From G963663495 sp963663495 (GTDB lineage: Bacteria; Bacteroidota; Rhodothermia; Rhodothermales; Bin80), in assembly GCA_963663495.1 (NCBI GenBank), contig OY760427.1:434001-498000 (forward strand): DNA of 64,000 bases, given 5' to 3'. Numbering within the stretch: the first letter of the stretch is position 1; each line of letters starts with the position of its first letter. The translations under genes were made by a program, and so were the position numbers. The notes beneath the pieces are model-generated. The model was not told the origin of the DNA. It saw only the letters and a list, made by a program, of their open reading frames with translations, and did not search any database. Positions 19,560 through 28,131 of the stretch are shown here, in pieces.

Positions 19560-22528
19560 TGGCATTTGAAGCAACCTTCAAAGCACGAGCCAGAACGCTG
19601 GACATGTTGGGGAGGCAGCAGATCGCTGGCATTCCAACAGCGATTAGCGAGCTGTTCAAAAACGCGCACGATGCGTATGCCTCTAGGGTGGTGGTGGACT
19701 ACTACCGGCAGGACGGTCTGTTTGTCCTACGGGATGACGGTAACGGCATGGAAACCAGCGAATTCGTTGACCGATGGCTTACCCTAGCGACCGAGGCCAG
19801 CGTTATGCGCAACGGAGGAAAAGGTCGGCTCGCGGAGTCCGCGAAAAATGCACGCCCTGTCCTTGGAGAAAAAGGCATTGGTCGCCTCGCTATCGCTACA
19901 ATCGCCCCCCAAGTGCTGGTACTTACTCGCGCGCGGCGTAATGGCGCGTTATCCGACCTCACCGCTGCCTTCGTGAACTGGCGTGTATTTGAGTGCCCTG
20001 AGCTAGATCTTCAGGACATCAGGATTCCGATTCGGACATTTCGAGGAGGAACACTTCCCGACAAAACGGATGTTGCCAGCATGGTTGGTTATTTCCACCG
20101 TCGGAACGAGCGACTTCGCCGCCGCGTGGACAGCAAGAAATGGGACCAATTGGAAGCCGAGCTTTCACAATTTAATGTTGATCCTTCGGAAATGGCGAAG
20201 GATATGGGTAAGCCGACGCTTCTTGGCGGCGGTCACGGTACCCACTTCTACCTTCTACCTGCATCCACTAATCTAAAACACGACATAGCGGGGGATCGCG
20301 GCTCTGATGTGGCGCCACCGCTCCAGAGAGCACTCTTGGGGTTCACCTGTCCGTCATTTGCTGGTGGGGGCGAACCAGTCATCCACACCTCTTTTTGGGA
20401 TCACCGGGTCGATGGCACCCGTGAAGATCTAATTGGGGAGAGGAGTTTCTTCACCTCCTACGAGTACGAGAATGCCGATCATCAAATCTGGGGGCGATTC
20501 GATGAGTACGGCCAGTTCAAGGGGAGTGTCACCGTGTACGGCGATACTGTGGAGGATCATGTGATCCACTGGAGCGGCGGGAAGGGGAAGAAGACGGATT
20601 GCGGTCCGTTCCACGTCAGGTTCGCCGCAGTGGAAGGGGTGGCGCGGTATTCGACCTTGCCACCAGAGGAGCATGGCCGTATGCTTGATAAGACGCGAAA
20701 GATCGGTGGTTTGTACATCTATCGGGACGGCGTACGCATTCAGCCGTACGGAAACACCGACTACGATTGGCTCGAAATCGAACTCCGACGGACAAAAAGT
20801 GCTTCGTACTACTATTTCTCCTACCGGCAGATGTTTGGTGTCGTTGAGGTAGACTCAACCCACAATGGGCGGCTTCGCGAGAAGGCTGGTCGCGAAGGAT
20901 TTCGCAAGAACAAGGCGTTCCGTGACTTACGGGGAATACTGAAGAGCTTCCTCGTGCAGATCGCCGCAGATTTCTTCCGTCAGGAGGGCGTACATGGCGA
21001 TCGGTTCGTGAGTCGGAAGCGGGAGATAGAGGAAAACGAACGGCATCTACGCGCACGCTCCAAGCAAGTCACCGCTAAGCGCACCAAGTTCAAGAAGGAA
21101 TTGACCGCATTCTTCAACCGGATGGAGACTGAGAAGCCGCTTGAAAGGATCTTGGAATTGGGTGAGAAAATTGAGGCGCGCGTTAGGGAGGCAGGCCTTG
21201 ATACGGATCGTCTGAGGGCGGCCAGACGGATCATCAAAATTGAAAGTGAAGCACGAAAGGGACTCAAGGATCTGGAAGCCAGCTATCAGGTCTCCAAGCC
21301 CCGAATTGGTATGAGCCGAGCCTTGCAACGGGAGTGGGGCGATTATCAGGAGGCGTTCGCGAACCTCCGCGAGAGCAGTCACAACCTCCGTGACATGATT
21401 GAGAGCGTCGTGACACAGGAAGTGACCGACGCGGGAGTTAGCCTAAGTGCGCGAAAGCGCATAGAGACAGCTCTCAACGAGGAAGGACAATCTGCGCGGC
21501 GCGAGATCAGAAAACTTCGCAAGGATGTGGTGAAGGAGGCCGAGGATATCCTTGTCGGTGTACAAGCTATCGGGCGCCAGTGTGTTCGGGATGTTGAGTC
21601 GGCGATCCGGGCCACGATGGCCAATTTCGCTCGGCGTGAATTTGAGAACATTGACGACCAGCAACTGATTGCGGTACGCTCGGACTTGGAGGCACCAATC
21701 CGCAAGGCTTTGGACAACGCTACTGGTAAGCTTAGCGCACTGCGCTTCCAGCTGGCAGCGGTCGTCCTTAGGAATGACTCCTCCCTGGTAGATCAGCTTG
21801 AAGCGGTTGAACAGAGCAATCTCACGTTACGGGAGCAGGCTTCCGTCGACCTCCACCTCGTACAGGTCGGCATGGCAATTGAGATTATTAGCCACGAATT
21901 CGGCGCAGCCATCCGTTCAGTCCGGTCGGGGCTTCGAAGTCTCAAGGCCTGGGCTGACCTGAACCAAGACCTGAAGTCGCTTTATCAAGGGATCCGCGGC
22001 AGCTTTGACCACCTTGATGGTTACCTCACCCTCTTCACACCGCTTCAAAGGAGGCTTTACCGCAAAGCGGTGGACATCCATGGATGGGAGATCTACGAGT
22101 TTCTGACTAACCTATTCGGCCAGCGACTGGCCAGACATAATGTCCACATGACTCGAACCGATGCTTTTGCCGCTGCTATGGTAACTGGTTATCCGTCTTC
22201 GTTTTACCCTGTCTTTGTCAATCTCGTGGACAACGCGATCTATTGGCTCGCCGGCAAGAACGAGCGCTTTGAACGGCGAATCCGGCTTGATGCATCTGGA
22301 AATACGTTCTGTATCTCGGATTCGGGTCCAGGAATCCATGGCCGTGATCAAGACTACATCTTTGATATCGGGTTTACCCGGAAGCCGGGGGGACGTGGTA
22401 TGGGATTACACATCTCAAGGGCAACATTACGCGAAGTAGGCTATGACCTGATCCACCAAGCGGATGCCCCGGGGCAGGGTGCAACATTTGTTATCATACC
22501 GATCAGGAAAAAGGGACGGGCGCATTGA
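19559..22528 (+). CDS. Double GHKL ATPase: MORC/HSP90-like N-terminus, histidine-kinase-like C-terminus
   Basis: This 989-residue protein contains two Bergerat-fold ATPase domains. The first has the N box ELFKNAHDA (E31, N35, D38), G1 box DDGNGM (59-64) and G2 box GEKGIG (103-108), as in MutL, HSP90 and MORC proteins. A long charged, helical, coiled-coil-rich middle spans roughly 480-740. The C-terminus resembles a sensor kinase: ISHEFG with H779 as a possible phospho-acceptor, N box VNLVDNAIYW (N888), G1 SDSGPGI and G2 GRGMGL. It has no membrane segment. The gene overlaps the methyltransferase before it and the receiver-domain gene after it by one base each. GHKL ATPases of MORC/MutL type are known in restriction-modification operons (Iyer, Abhiman and Aravind). 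The added kinase-like end and receiver partner are what stand out here. Confidence 0.88.
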   Translation: MAFEATFKARARTLDMLGRQQIAGIPTAISELFKNAHDAYASRVVVDYYRQDGLFVLRDDGNGMETSEFVDRWLTLATEASVMRNGGKGRLAESAKNARPVLGEKGIGRLAIATIAPQVLVLTRARRNGALSDLTAAFVNWRVFECPELDLQDIRIPIRTFRGGTLPDKTDVASMVGYFHRRNERLRRRVDSKKWDQLEAELSQFNVDPSEMAKDMGKPTLLGGGHGTHFYLLPASTNLKHDIAGDRGSDVAPPLQRALLGFTCPSFAGGGEPVIHTSFWDHRVDGTREDLIGERSFFTSYEYENADHQIWGRFDEYGQFKGSVTVYGDTVEDHVIHWSGGKGKKTDCGPFHVRFAAVEGVARYSTLPPEEHGRMLDKTRKIGGLYIYRDGVRIQPYGNTDYDWLEIELRRTKSASYYYFSYRQMFGVVEVDSTHNGRLREKAGREGFRKNKAFRDLRGILKSFLVQIAADFFRQEGVHGDRFVSRKREIEENERHLRARSKQVTAKRTKFKKELTAFFNRMETEKPLERILELGEKIEARVREAGLDTDRLRAARRIIKIESEARKGLKDLEASYQVSKPRIGMSRALQREWGDYQEAFANLRESSHNLRDMIESVVTQEVTDAGVSLSARKRIETALNEEGQSARREIRKLRKDVVKEAEDILVGVQAIGRQCVRDVESAIRATMANFARREFENIDDQQLIAVRSDLEAPIRKALDNATGKLSALRFQLAAVVLRNDSSLVDQLEAVEQSNLTLREQASVDLHLVQVGMAIEIISHEFGAAIRSVRSGLRSLKAWADLNQDLKSLYQGIRGSFDHLDGYLTLFTPLQRRLYRKAVDIHGWEIYEFLTNLFGQRLARHNVHMTRTDAFAAAMVTGYPSSFYPVFVNLVDNAIYWLAGKNERFERRIRLDASGNTFCISDSGPGIHGRDQDYIFDIGFTRKPGGRGMGLHISRATLREVGYDLIHQADAPGQGATFVIIPIRKKGRAH

Positions 22529-24123
22529 TGTGCACTGAAGACTACGCAGAGCACTGTAGAGAGATTGCACGGCGTTTCCTCCTTACGGCGGTCGTAGTCG
22601 ACGACGAACTCGCTGTTGTTGACGATGCTGTTGTCCACCGTAAACTCACGACGCCCGGACGGGGTGTGTCAATGCCGACAGCAATGGAGTCCGGTCCAAC
22701 TCAGAACCGCTCGCTCAATGTTAACCTAATCACACGGTCCTTTGCTCGGCTCGGCATGATTTGTGGGCTGGTATCACCACTGAAAGGGGAGGATACCGAG
22801 GAGCTGCTTGCCAAAGCCGTCGCTCGTGCGGATATTGTGATTTTGGACTGGATTTTGGACCGGACGACCGGCGCCAACGCGCTGCAGCTGTTGAAGCGGA
22901 TTCTGACTGAAGACCAGCCTCGCCGACTTCGCCTGCTAGCGTTCTACACCGGCGAGCCCGATCATGACAAGATTCGCGTAAAGATCGTCGAGTGCGTTAA
23001 CGGAATTGACGACCTGTACAAAGCGGGATGCCCCAGCGATGGCAGCGACAAAGCCATCAGCTACCGTTCTTGCCGGATTGTAGTGTACGGGAAGCCCGGA
23101 TCTGGTACCCGTGATTTGGAAAGCGAGGTTGACGAGGAGAAATTGGCCGACCGGCTAATCGCCGATTTCGCCAGTATGGTTGAGGGGCTTCTGCCCAGTT
23201 TGGTTCTTACCGCTCTGGGCGCAGTTCGGGAGAATGTGTATCAATTGCTGGAGTGTTTCGGACCCGATCTTGACCCGGCATTTCTTGTGCATCGCGTATG
23301 CTTACCACAACCTGCGGATTCTGATCTACACATCGTAGAACAGATCACAAGTGAATTGCATGGGATCATGGAAGACGCGGTCGGTAAATGGCGTCCGGCG
23401 GGAATCCGTGCGATTAAGCTATGGCTCGAGAAGCACTTCCCCGAAAATGAAGACATCGTGCTTGCACCGAGGAGTAAAGGTCAGGACGCTAAGCGGATAT
23501 CTCGGGGCAAAGCCATTGATTTGCTTAAGAATGGCATTAAGGAGAGCTCAGGACCACTTAAAAAGAATGGCAGCGAATACGATCTTCTCTCTCATGGATT
23601 CACGGGGGGCGCAGATAACAGCCGGGAACTTGATCAACGTCTCGCCGCCGTTATGAGCTTTCGTCAGGTACCGCCTTCCGATCGGCGCCAGCTATCATTG
23701 GGCACGGTAATGGTCAAAGACGAAAATAAATCAGGAACCTTCCTCCTTTGTGTCACTCCGCAATGCGATAGCGTTCGATTGACCGGAACGACAAAATTTC
23801 TTTTCCTCCGACTCACAAACGCCAAAGCCAATACCTCGCGGCTTGTGGTGCCGGTCAGCGATACCGAACACCGGTGCATGACCATATCACTGAATCCATC
23901 GCAGTGGTGTCAGCTAAAATTCGCACGCGACCGTGAGGTGCGCTGCGTATTGGCGCAGCGGAATGATACCGATAATTCCTTCACGTTTAAGGATAAGAAC
24001 GACATAGCATACCGCTGGGTAGGAGAGTTGAAGTTCGGACAGGCCCAGGCAATCGCGATGTTAATTGCCCAAAGAATGTCTAGGATCCCTCTCAACCAGT
24101 CGGAGTGGCTCAGACGGTCATAG
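22528..24123 (+). CDS. Receiver-domain protein, partner of the GHKL ATPase
   Basis: 531 residues from ATG 22528, whose first base is the last base of the upstream TGA. The N-terminal 190 residues look like a response-regulator receiver with an insertion: acidic pair in VVVDDE (D25, D26), phospho-acceptor site ILDWIL (D107), LLAFYTG as the threonine strand, and VVYGKP as the lysine strand near 183. The remaining 340 residues contain no HTH or output domain that I recognise. One segment (FLLCVTPQCDSVRL) looks like a beta-rich core. I infer that phosphotransfer or binding from the kinase-like end of the upstream protein controls this protein. Its C-terminal part might be the effector, but no nuclease motif is evident. 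Confidence 0.75.
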   Translation: MCTEDYAEHCREIARRFLLTAVVVDDELAVVDDAVVHRKLTTPGRGVSMPTAMESGPTQNRSLNVNLITRSFARLGMICGLVSPLKGEDTEELLAKAVARADIVILDWILDRTTGANALQLLKRILTEDQPRRLRLLAFYTGEPDHDKIRVKIVECVNGIDDLYKAGCPSDGSDKAISYRSCRIVVYGKPGSGTRDLESEVDEEKLADRLIADFASMVEGLLPSLVLTALGAVRENVYQLLECFGPDLDPAFLVHRVCLPQPADSDLHIVEQITSELHGIMEDAVGKWRPAGIRAIKLWLEKHFPENEDIVLAPRSKGQDAKRISRGKAIDLLKNGIKESSGPLKKNGSEYDLLSHGFTGGADNSRELDQRLAAVMSFRQVPPSDRRQLSLGTVMVKDENKSGTFLLCVTPQCDSVRLTGTTKFLFLRLTNAKANTSRLVVPVSDTEHRCMTISLNPSQWCQLKFARDREVRCVLAQRNDTDNSFTFKDKNDIAYRWVGELKFGQAQAIAMLIAQRMSRIPLNQSEWLRRS

Positions 24124-24211
24124 AGTCATGCGATTGCAGGAAGACCAATGACGGCCCGGGTTAATGTCCTGATCACACCCCCAATTCCCAGAGTACCCGC
24201 TGCGGCTCTCC

Positions 24212-24370
24212 TCAAAGAAACCCAACTCTCCGCGCGGCGATCGCTTCCAGATCGGACTTATCACATTCTTGGATCACAATCACTCGCCACCCGATTTGGT
24301 GGAAGGCTTCCCCATTCCGCAGGTCTTGGACGACATTGCCATTGAACTAGTTCTTGTAGAACTGAAGGTC
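24212..24370 (-). pseudogene. Vsr-like mismatch endonuclease fragment with an in-frame stop
   Basis: Read on the minus strand, the frame gives FYKN*FNGNVVQDLRN, then GWRVIVIQECD, and a stop after RRVGFL. This resembles the C-terminal half of very-short-patch-repair (Vsr) endonucleases, where FW..K...N..RD and GW.V..VWEC are typical. A TAG replaces the residue before FNGN. No Vsr N-terminal part with its HGCFWH-type motif is found upstream. A dcm C-terminal fragment on the same strand at 24950-25165 would fit an ancestral dcm-vsr pair. The match rests on about 50 residues. Confidence 0.45.
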
Positions 24371-24480
24371 ATGTAGTGTTTCTCGTTGAATTCGGGACGT
24401 GGAGTAGCTTTCGCATCCTGTAACCTGCCGATGCTAGCGGCAATACGGTTGGCAAGATTAGGGGGCTAACTCTTGTTGGG

Positions 24481-24488
24481 TTTCCATA
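24481..24488 (+). repeat. Target-site duplication TTTCCATA, left copy
   Basis: The 8 bp before the left terminal repeat of the composite transposon are identical to 27838-27845 after its right terminal repeat. Deleting 24489-27845 would rebuild the uninterrupted target. Confidence 0.88.
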
Positions 24489-24527
24489 GGGAGTTATATG
24501 GCTGAGTGCCACGCGTTTTCGCAGGCG

Positions 24528-24692
24528 TTACTTTTTGTGCTTTGGTGGTGCAGACAGGATGGCTTTCGCCAGTTCTTCCAATGTGGTAGGGATGGATTGT
24601 TGGATATTGAGAATGTCGTTTGTCACGGGGCGGCCGGGGCGTTTCGTTTCCTGAATCTTGTTACCGGGCTTCGGGGATTTATCTATGCGCAT
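24528..24692 (-). CDS. Small 54-residue protein of the IS1595-type element
   Basis: The ORF starts at an ATG (24692) and ends at TAA 24528-24530. The product is basic and begins MRIDKSPKPGNK, with RPGRPVTND in the middle and ELAKAILSAPPKHKK at the end. I recall similar short basic proteins with an ELAKAI-like segment next to transposases, but I cannot name a family. The last 18 codons lie in the terminal repeat sequence that recurs at 26381-26480 and 39780-39875, where the N-terminal part is missing. It may be an accessory protein of transposition. Confidence 0.5.
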   Translation of the reverse strand: MRIDKSPKPGNKIQETKRPGRPVTNDILNIQQSIPTTLEELAKAILSAPPKHKK

Positions 24693-24949
24693 GGCGTTAT
24701 AAGCTATAGAGTAGCACTAATCCATTGGGGCAGAATACCGAAATGATTGCATGGCGGACATCTGCTTAGAGCATGTAGGAGGCTGCATATCCAGTTTTCA
24801 CGACAGTCGATCAATTTCAGGACCGATTCCTTGGCTTATATCGGGATGCTCTTGACAATGCGGAAGTACTGGGCGGACCCCGGTACGGGCCACGAAGCGC
24901 ACCGGACGAACCCATGAGACGCGGGCCATCAAGCACAGACATGGAAAAG

Positions 24950-25165
24950 CTAGCACATAACGGCCTTGACCACCGGAATGGGTACGGCGTTGCCAGTAAG
25001 CCGTCTGACAGTCGTTATCGGACTGTCAATCTCGTAGCTGTCGGGGAAGCCTTGCAGGCGCAGTATTGCGCGGCCCGTTAGTCTCCGTCCACGAGCAAGC
25101 AGTTGTAGCTGGCCGATGCCCGGAGTGCGCATGAGTACGGATGGCTTGATACGTTGCCGCTTACG
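24950..25165 (-). pseudogene. dcm-type cytosine methyltransferase, C-terminal fragment
   Basis: About 70 residues on the minus strand contain GRRLTGRAILRLQGFPDSY and VRRLTGNAVPIPVV, the motif IX/X end of cytosine-C5 methyltransferases (RLQGFP, GNAVP). Motifs I to VIII, including PCQ, are absent. The fragment lies between the small ORF and the transposase inside the composite transposon, and its upstream end abuts the transposase stop. It is a truncated passenger gene or a captured piece of one. It is not a copy of the intact methyltransferase at 18450, whose C-terminal sequence differs. Confidence 0.75.
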
Positions 25166-25170
25166 TCTGG

Positions 25171-26127
25171 CTATGAAATGAGGGATTTGTACATGAGCCG
25201 TTTACCGACCAGTCCTTGAGCAATTATTGCCATTTGCTCCGCTGTGTCGAAGTCGCGTGCATTGTGTCGCCCTGCAAATTCGTTCACGTACCGCTGTAGG
25301 TGTTTCTTGCTCATGTGGTGGTACGTTCCGTAGTACCCACGCTTCAGCAATGACCAGAAGCTCTCTACGCCATTGGTGTGGACCTGCTCACGAACGTATT
25401 CGCCAACAGAGTGACGTACGTAGGCGTAGTTGTTGCGGCCCCGGTATGTTGACGAACCATCCGTATAGACCTCGGTGTCTTCCGAGACATGGGTATCCAC
25501 AAACGCATTGAGCGTCTGTCCGTCTGTGTTTTCTACTACTTGGGCAGAAATACTATTGGTGACACGATCACGGACTCCTACAACGGCTTTCTTACCTACT
25601 GGCCCACGGCCTGCATTCAGCTTCTTACTGGCGTGCCTGTTCTTTTCCTTACCACCGAAGTAGGCTTCGTCAACCTCTACCGGACCGGCAAATAGTGCAT
25701 GCTCTCCATTCCATGATTATCGAATACGGTGGGACAGATGCCACGCTGTAGTCTGGGTTATGCTAAGGTCACGATGCAGCTTCATGCTGGATACGCCCTT
25801 GATACTGGTAGTCATGATGTAAATGGCTAATGCCCATACCTGGTATCCCAGTTTCGAGTCCTGCATTACTGTTCCTATGCGGATACTGAATCGTTTACCG
25901 CAACTACGGCAACGATAAGGCATGCTAGGATGCTTGGCGCCGCACTGTACGTTGTTAGACGCACAGTGCGGGCAAACAGGAGTGTCGCCCCAACGCTTCA
26001 TTGCGAACCATGCTTCGGCTGATGGGTCGTCTGGAAACATTTTGGTTAGCTTGATCAAGGACACTCCTTCACGATCAGCCCGTCCAGGGCCATTGGTGTT
26101 TCTGTTGTTTCTTTTCTTTGAAGGCAT
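25171..26127 (-). pseudogene. IS1595-like DDE transposase with an in-frame TAA
   Basis: The N-terminal part (136 residues) has a zinc ribbon, CPHCASNN then CRSCGKRF, followed by AWHLSHRIR. A TAA at 25715-25717 follows, and the same frame continues with SWNGEHALFAGPVEVDEAYFGG (first aspartate). Next come GKKAVVGVRDR, the second aspartate in VYTDGSS, and VESFWSLLKRGYYGTYHH. Total length with the stop read through is about 318 residues, normal for the family. One nonsense change, probably from a Glu codon, inactivates it. It may still have been active when the composite unit moved. Confidence 0.85.
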
Positions 26128-26380
26128 CTAGTGGGTCATCAATCTATCACGGGATGGTGCCCATTTTCGGCATAATCGGTTCCCGCTTTACGCGACCACA
26201 CTGCAATTATTTCAACAATTTAACGCGCGGGCACTCAACTGTATAACTACCATAGGTATCACTCACAGTACGGGAGCTCGCCCATCCGGCTACGACAACA
26301 CACCGTGTCAAGCGCCGTGGTGGCACAAGACCGTGTGAGCACACGAATTGTTTTGGAGGACTTACGTCAAGGTTACATTT

Positions 26381-26551
26381 GGGAGTTATATGGCTGAGTG
26401 CCACGCGTTTTCGCAGGAGTTACTTTTTGTACTTTGGTGGTGCAGACAGGATGGCTTTCGCCAGTTTCTCATAATCGGTTCCCGCTTTTCACGACAAACT
26501 GCAATTATTTCAAATAACTCAACACGTGGGTATTCATGCTATATAATTGCC
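26381..26551 (+). repeat. MITE-like terminal repeat pair of the IS1595-type element (171 bp)
   Basis: The left 94 bp copy the left end of the element at 24489-24582, including the last codons of the small ORF. The right 75 bp resemble its right end at 26166-26251 (shared TAATCGGTTCCCGCTT and GCAATTATTTCAA). This looks like an internally deleted derivative. After 8 bp it is followed by a further terminal-repeat copy at 26560 and then tnpB. The equivalent segment precedes the second tnpB copy (39705-39875). Confidence 0.75.
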
Positions 26552-26581
26552 ATATATCAGGGAGTTATATACCACAGTGCC

Positions 26582-27832
26582 ATGCCCGAAACGGTTAGTG
26601 CATACCGCAATATTACATACAGGCTGTTGCCCGGAAGTCGGAGTAACGCCAAGCACCTTGCTGGATTAGCGGGTGCGTGTAGGTTTGTGTGGAATGCCAT
26701 CCTCGCAGAGCAGAGCGAGGCGTACAAGAAAGCGAAAGAGGCTGGAGAGAAGCCGCCCTCGGTAAGCTTCTTCTCGCTGGGGAAGCGGTTCACGGCGCTG
26801 CGCCGCACGGTCGAGTGGCTACCTGAATACTCCTTTGGTGTCGTTAGATACACATTGAAATATCAGGCGGATGCATGGAAGGCATTCTTCAAGGAGGGTA
26901 AGAGAAGACCGAGATTCCATTCTAGACGTGGTAGTACGCCTTCGTTCACGATCCTGGATAACGTAAGGGTTCGGGATGGCAAGCTGTATATCCCGAAAGT
27001 GGGATATATGGCACTCCGCAGGCGGGGAGGCAACCCGTACCCTGATGGTATACCCGTCAAAGCCACGGTAAAGAAGAACGCCGGCAAAGGGTATGCTATC
27101 ATCTGCTACAAGATGGAGGCACCTGTAATAGAGGATACCGGCGGTGCTGTAGGCATTGACCGTAATTGCGGGCAGGTCGCTATGGTCTCCACAGAGGGCG
27201 ATACAAGCATTATCAGACAACCGGATACCAAGCGTCTTGATGCCAAGTTGAAGCGGCATCAGCGAAGACTGGCGAGACAGAAGAAAGGCTCCAACCGTCG
27301 TAACAGGCGGAAGCATAGCATCGCCCGCATACAGCGCAAGCGTGCTAACGTCCTCAAGAATGCGAACCACCAGGTAAGTCGCAGTATTGCCAATTGCTCC
27401 TCAACGGTGATACTGGAGGACCTGAAGATCAAAGCGATGACACGTTCAGCTAAGGGGACGATGGAGAGCTTTGGCACAAACGTCAGACTGAAGTCTGGCC
27501 TCAACCGTGGGATACTGCGAACAGGTTGGGGCCAGCTGGATCAGATGCTGGGCTATAAGTGCCGCAAGGTGATAAAGGTTACCGCTGCCTATACGAGTCA
27601 GCGGTGTTCTGTGTGTGGGCACACAGAAGCGAGTACCCGTAAGACACGGAGCAAATTCACGTGTATGTCCTGTGGACATGCGGATCATGCAGACCTGAAT
27701 GCGGCTGCAAACATACTGGCCTCCGGGATTGGGGCTTCTGCACGGCGAGGGGCGTTCGGGTTACTGACCCCTATGACCCGTGAAATTGATACTAGTGCCT
27801 CACTGTGTACAGTTGGTCACTCACGTATATAA
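26582..27832 (+). CDS. tnpB: TnpB RNA-guided nuclease (RuvC), intact
   Basis: A 416-residue TnpB starting at ATG 26582. TnpB uses an RNA made from the element's 3' end to cut DNA near a short motif, which helps the element persist. RuvC residues are all present: D193 in GIDRNCGQV, the glutamate in ILEDLKIKAM, and the third aspartate in DHADLNAAANI. The zinc ribbon is CSVCGH then CMSCGH. An internal basic stretch RQKKGSNRRNRRKH matches the arginine-rich helix region. No tnpA (Y1 transposase) accompanies it. The gene ends five bases before the right terminal repeat ends, so the guide RNA should overlap the 3' coding end and the terminus. It is nearly identical to the copy at 38424-39674. Confidence 0.93.
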   Translation: MPETVSAYRNITYRLLPGSRSNAKHLAGLAGACRFVWNAILAEQSEAYKKAKEAGEKPPSVSFFSLGKRFTALRRTVEWLPEYSFGVVRYTLKYQADAWKAFFKEGKRRPRFHSRRGSTPSFTILDNVRVRDGKLYIPKVGYMALRRRGGNPYPDGIPVKATVKKNAGKGYAIICYKMEAPVIEDTGGAVGIDRNCGQVAMVSTEGDTSIIRQPDTKRLDAKLKRHQRRLARQKKGSNRRNRRKHSIARIQRKRANVLKNANHQVSRSIANCSSTVILEDLKIKAMTRSAKGTMESFGTNVRLKSGLNRGILRTGWGQLDQMLGYKCRKVIKVTAAYTSQRCSVCGHTEASTRKTRSKFTCMSCGHADHADLNAAANILASGIGASARRGAFGLLTPMTREIDTSASLCTVGHSRI

Positions 27833-27837
27833 TTCCC

Positions 27838-27845
27838 TTTCCATA
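27838..27845 (+). repeat. Target-site duplication TTTCCATA, right copy
   Basis: Identical to 24481-24488. It defines the right border of the composite transposon directly after AATTCCC. Confidence 0.88.
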
Positions 27846-27970
27846 ACAGCGCGCACGCAAAGCAGGGTCGAACATGCTGCCCCAAAACATCCACACAAAG
27901 TTCCAGAAAATGCAGCGCAGCCTTCCCACATGATGGAGGACGAATCGTCTCCCACCTCGGGTCCGGTCTG

Positions 27971-28043
27971 TGGAGCTAAGCGGAATCGAACCGCTGACCT
28001 CCTGAGTGCGATTCAGGCGCTCTACCAGCTGAGCTATAGCCCC
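27971..28043 (-). tRNA. tRNA-Ala (anticodon CGC)
   Basis: The minus strand folds as a standard 73-nt cloverleaf. The acceptor stem GGGGCTA pairs with TAGCTCC, and the D arm is GCTCAGCTGGTAGAGC. The anticodon stem CCTGA/TCAGG holds loop ATCGCAC (anticodon CGC). The T arm contains GGTTCGATTCC. The discriminator is A, and CCA is not encoded. It reads GCG alanine codons. Confidence 0.92.
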
Positions 28044-28131
28044 GGATGCCCGTGTTACCCGGATAGCCACGGGCAGGGTCCCTGAACCGTGAACTTTGCC
28101 AAGCGTATCTGTGAATCGCAACGCCGTAACA

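Larger units (their letters stand above)
24489..27837. mobile_element. Composite IS1595-type transposon carrying tnpB (3,349 bp)
   Basis: The left end GGGAGTTATATGGCTGAGTG and the complement of the right end GGGAATTATATACGTGAGTG match at 16 of 20 positions. Perfect 8-bp duplications TTTCCATA flank the unit. IS1595-family DDE elements make 8-bp duplications, whereas IS605-type TnpB elements make none. Inside, left to right, are a small minus-strand ORF, a dcm 3' fragment, an IS1595-like transposase with a nonsense codon, an internal right terminal repeat near 26225-26251, a MITE-like copy of both ends (26381-26551), and tnpB bounded by a further terminal-repeat copy at 26560. The whole unit therefore appears to have moved as one. 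Confidence 0.85.

Noticed and set aside
704..25717. Stop-codon reassignment
   Set aside because: Intact genes throughout the window end with TAA, TAG or TGA at sensible positions, so the in-frame stops are lesions.
26582..27832. Standard IS200/IS605 element
   Set aside because: There is no TnpA. The ends are inverted repeats, and perfect 8-bp duplications flank both units, which IS605-type transposition does not make.
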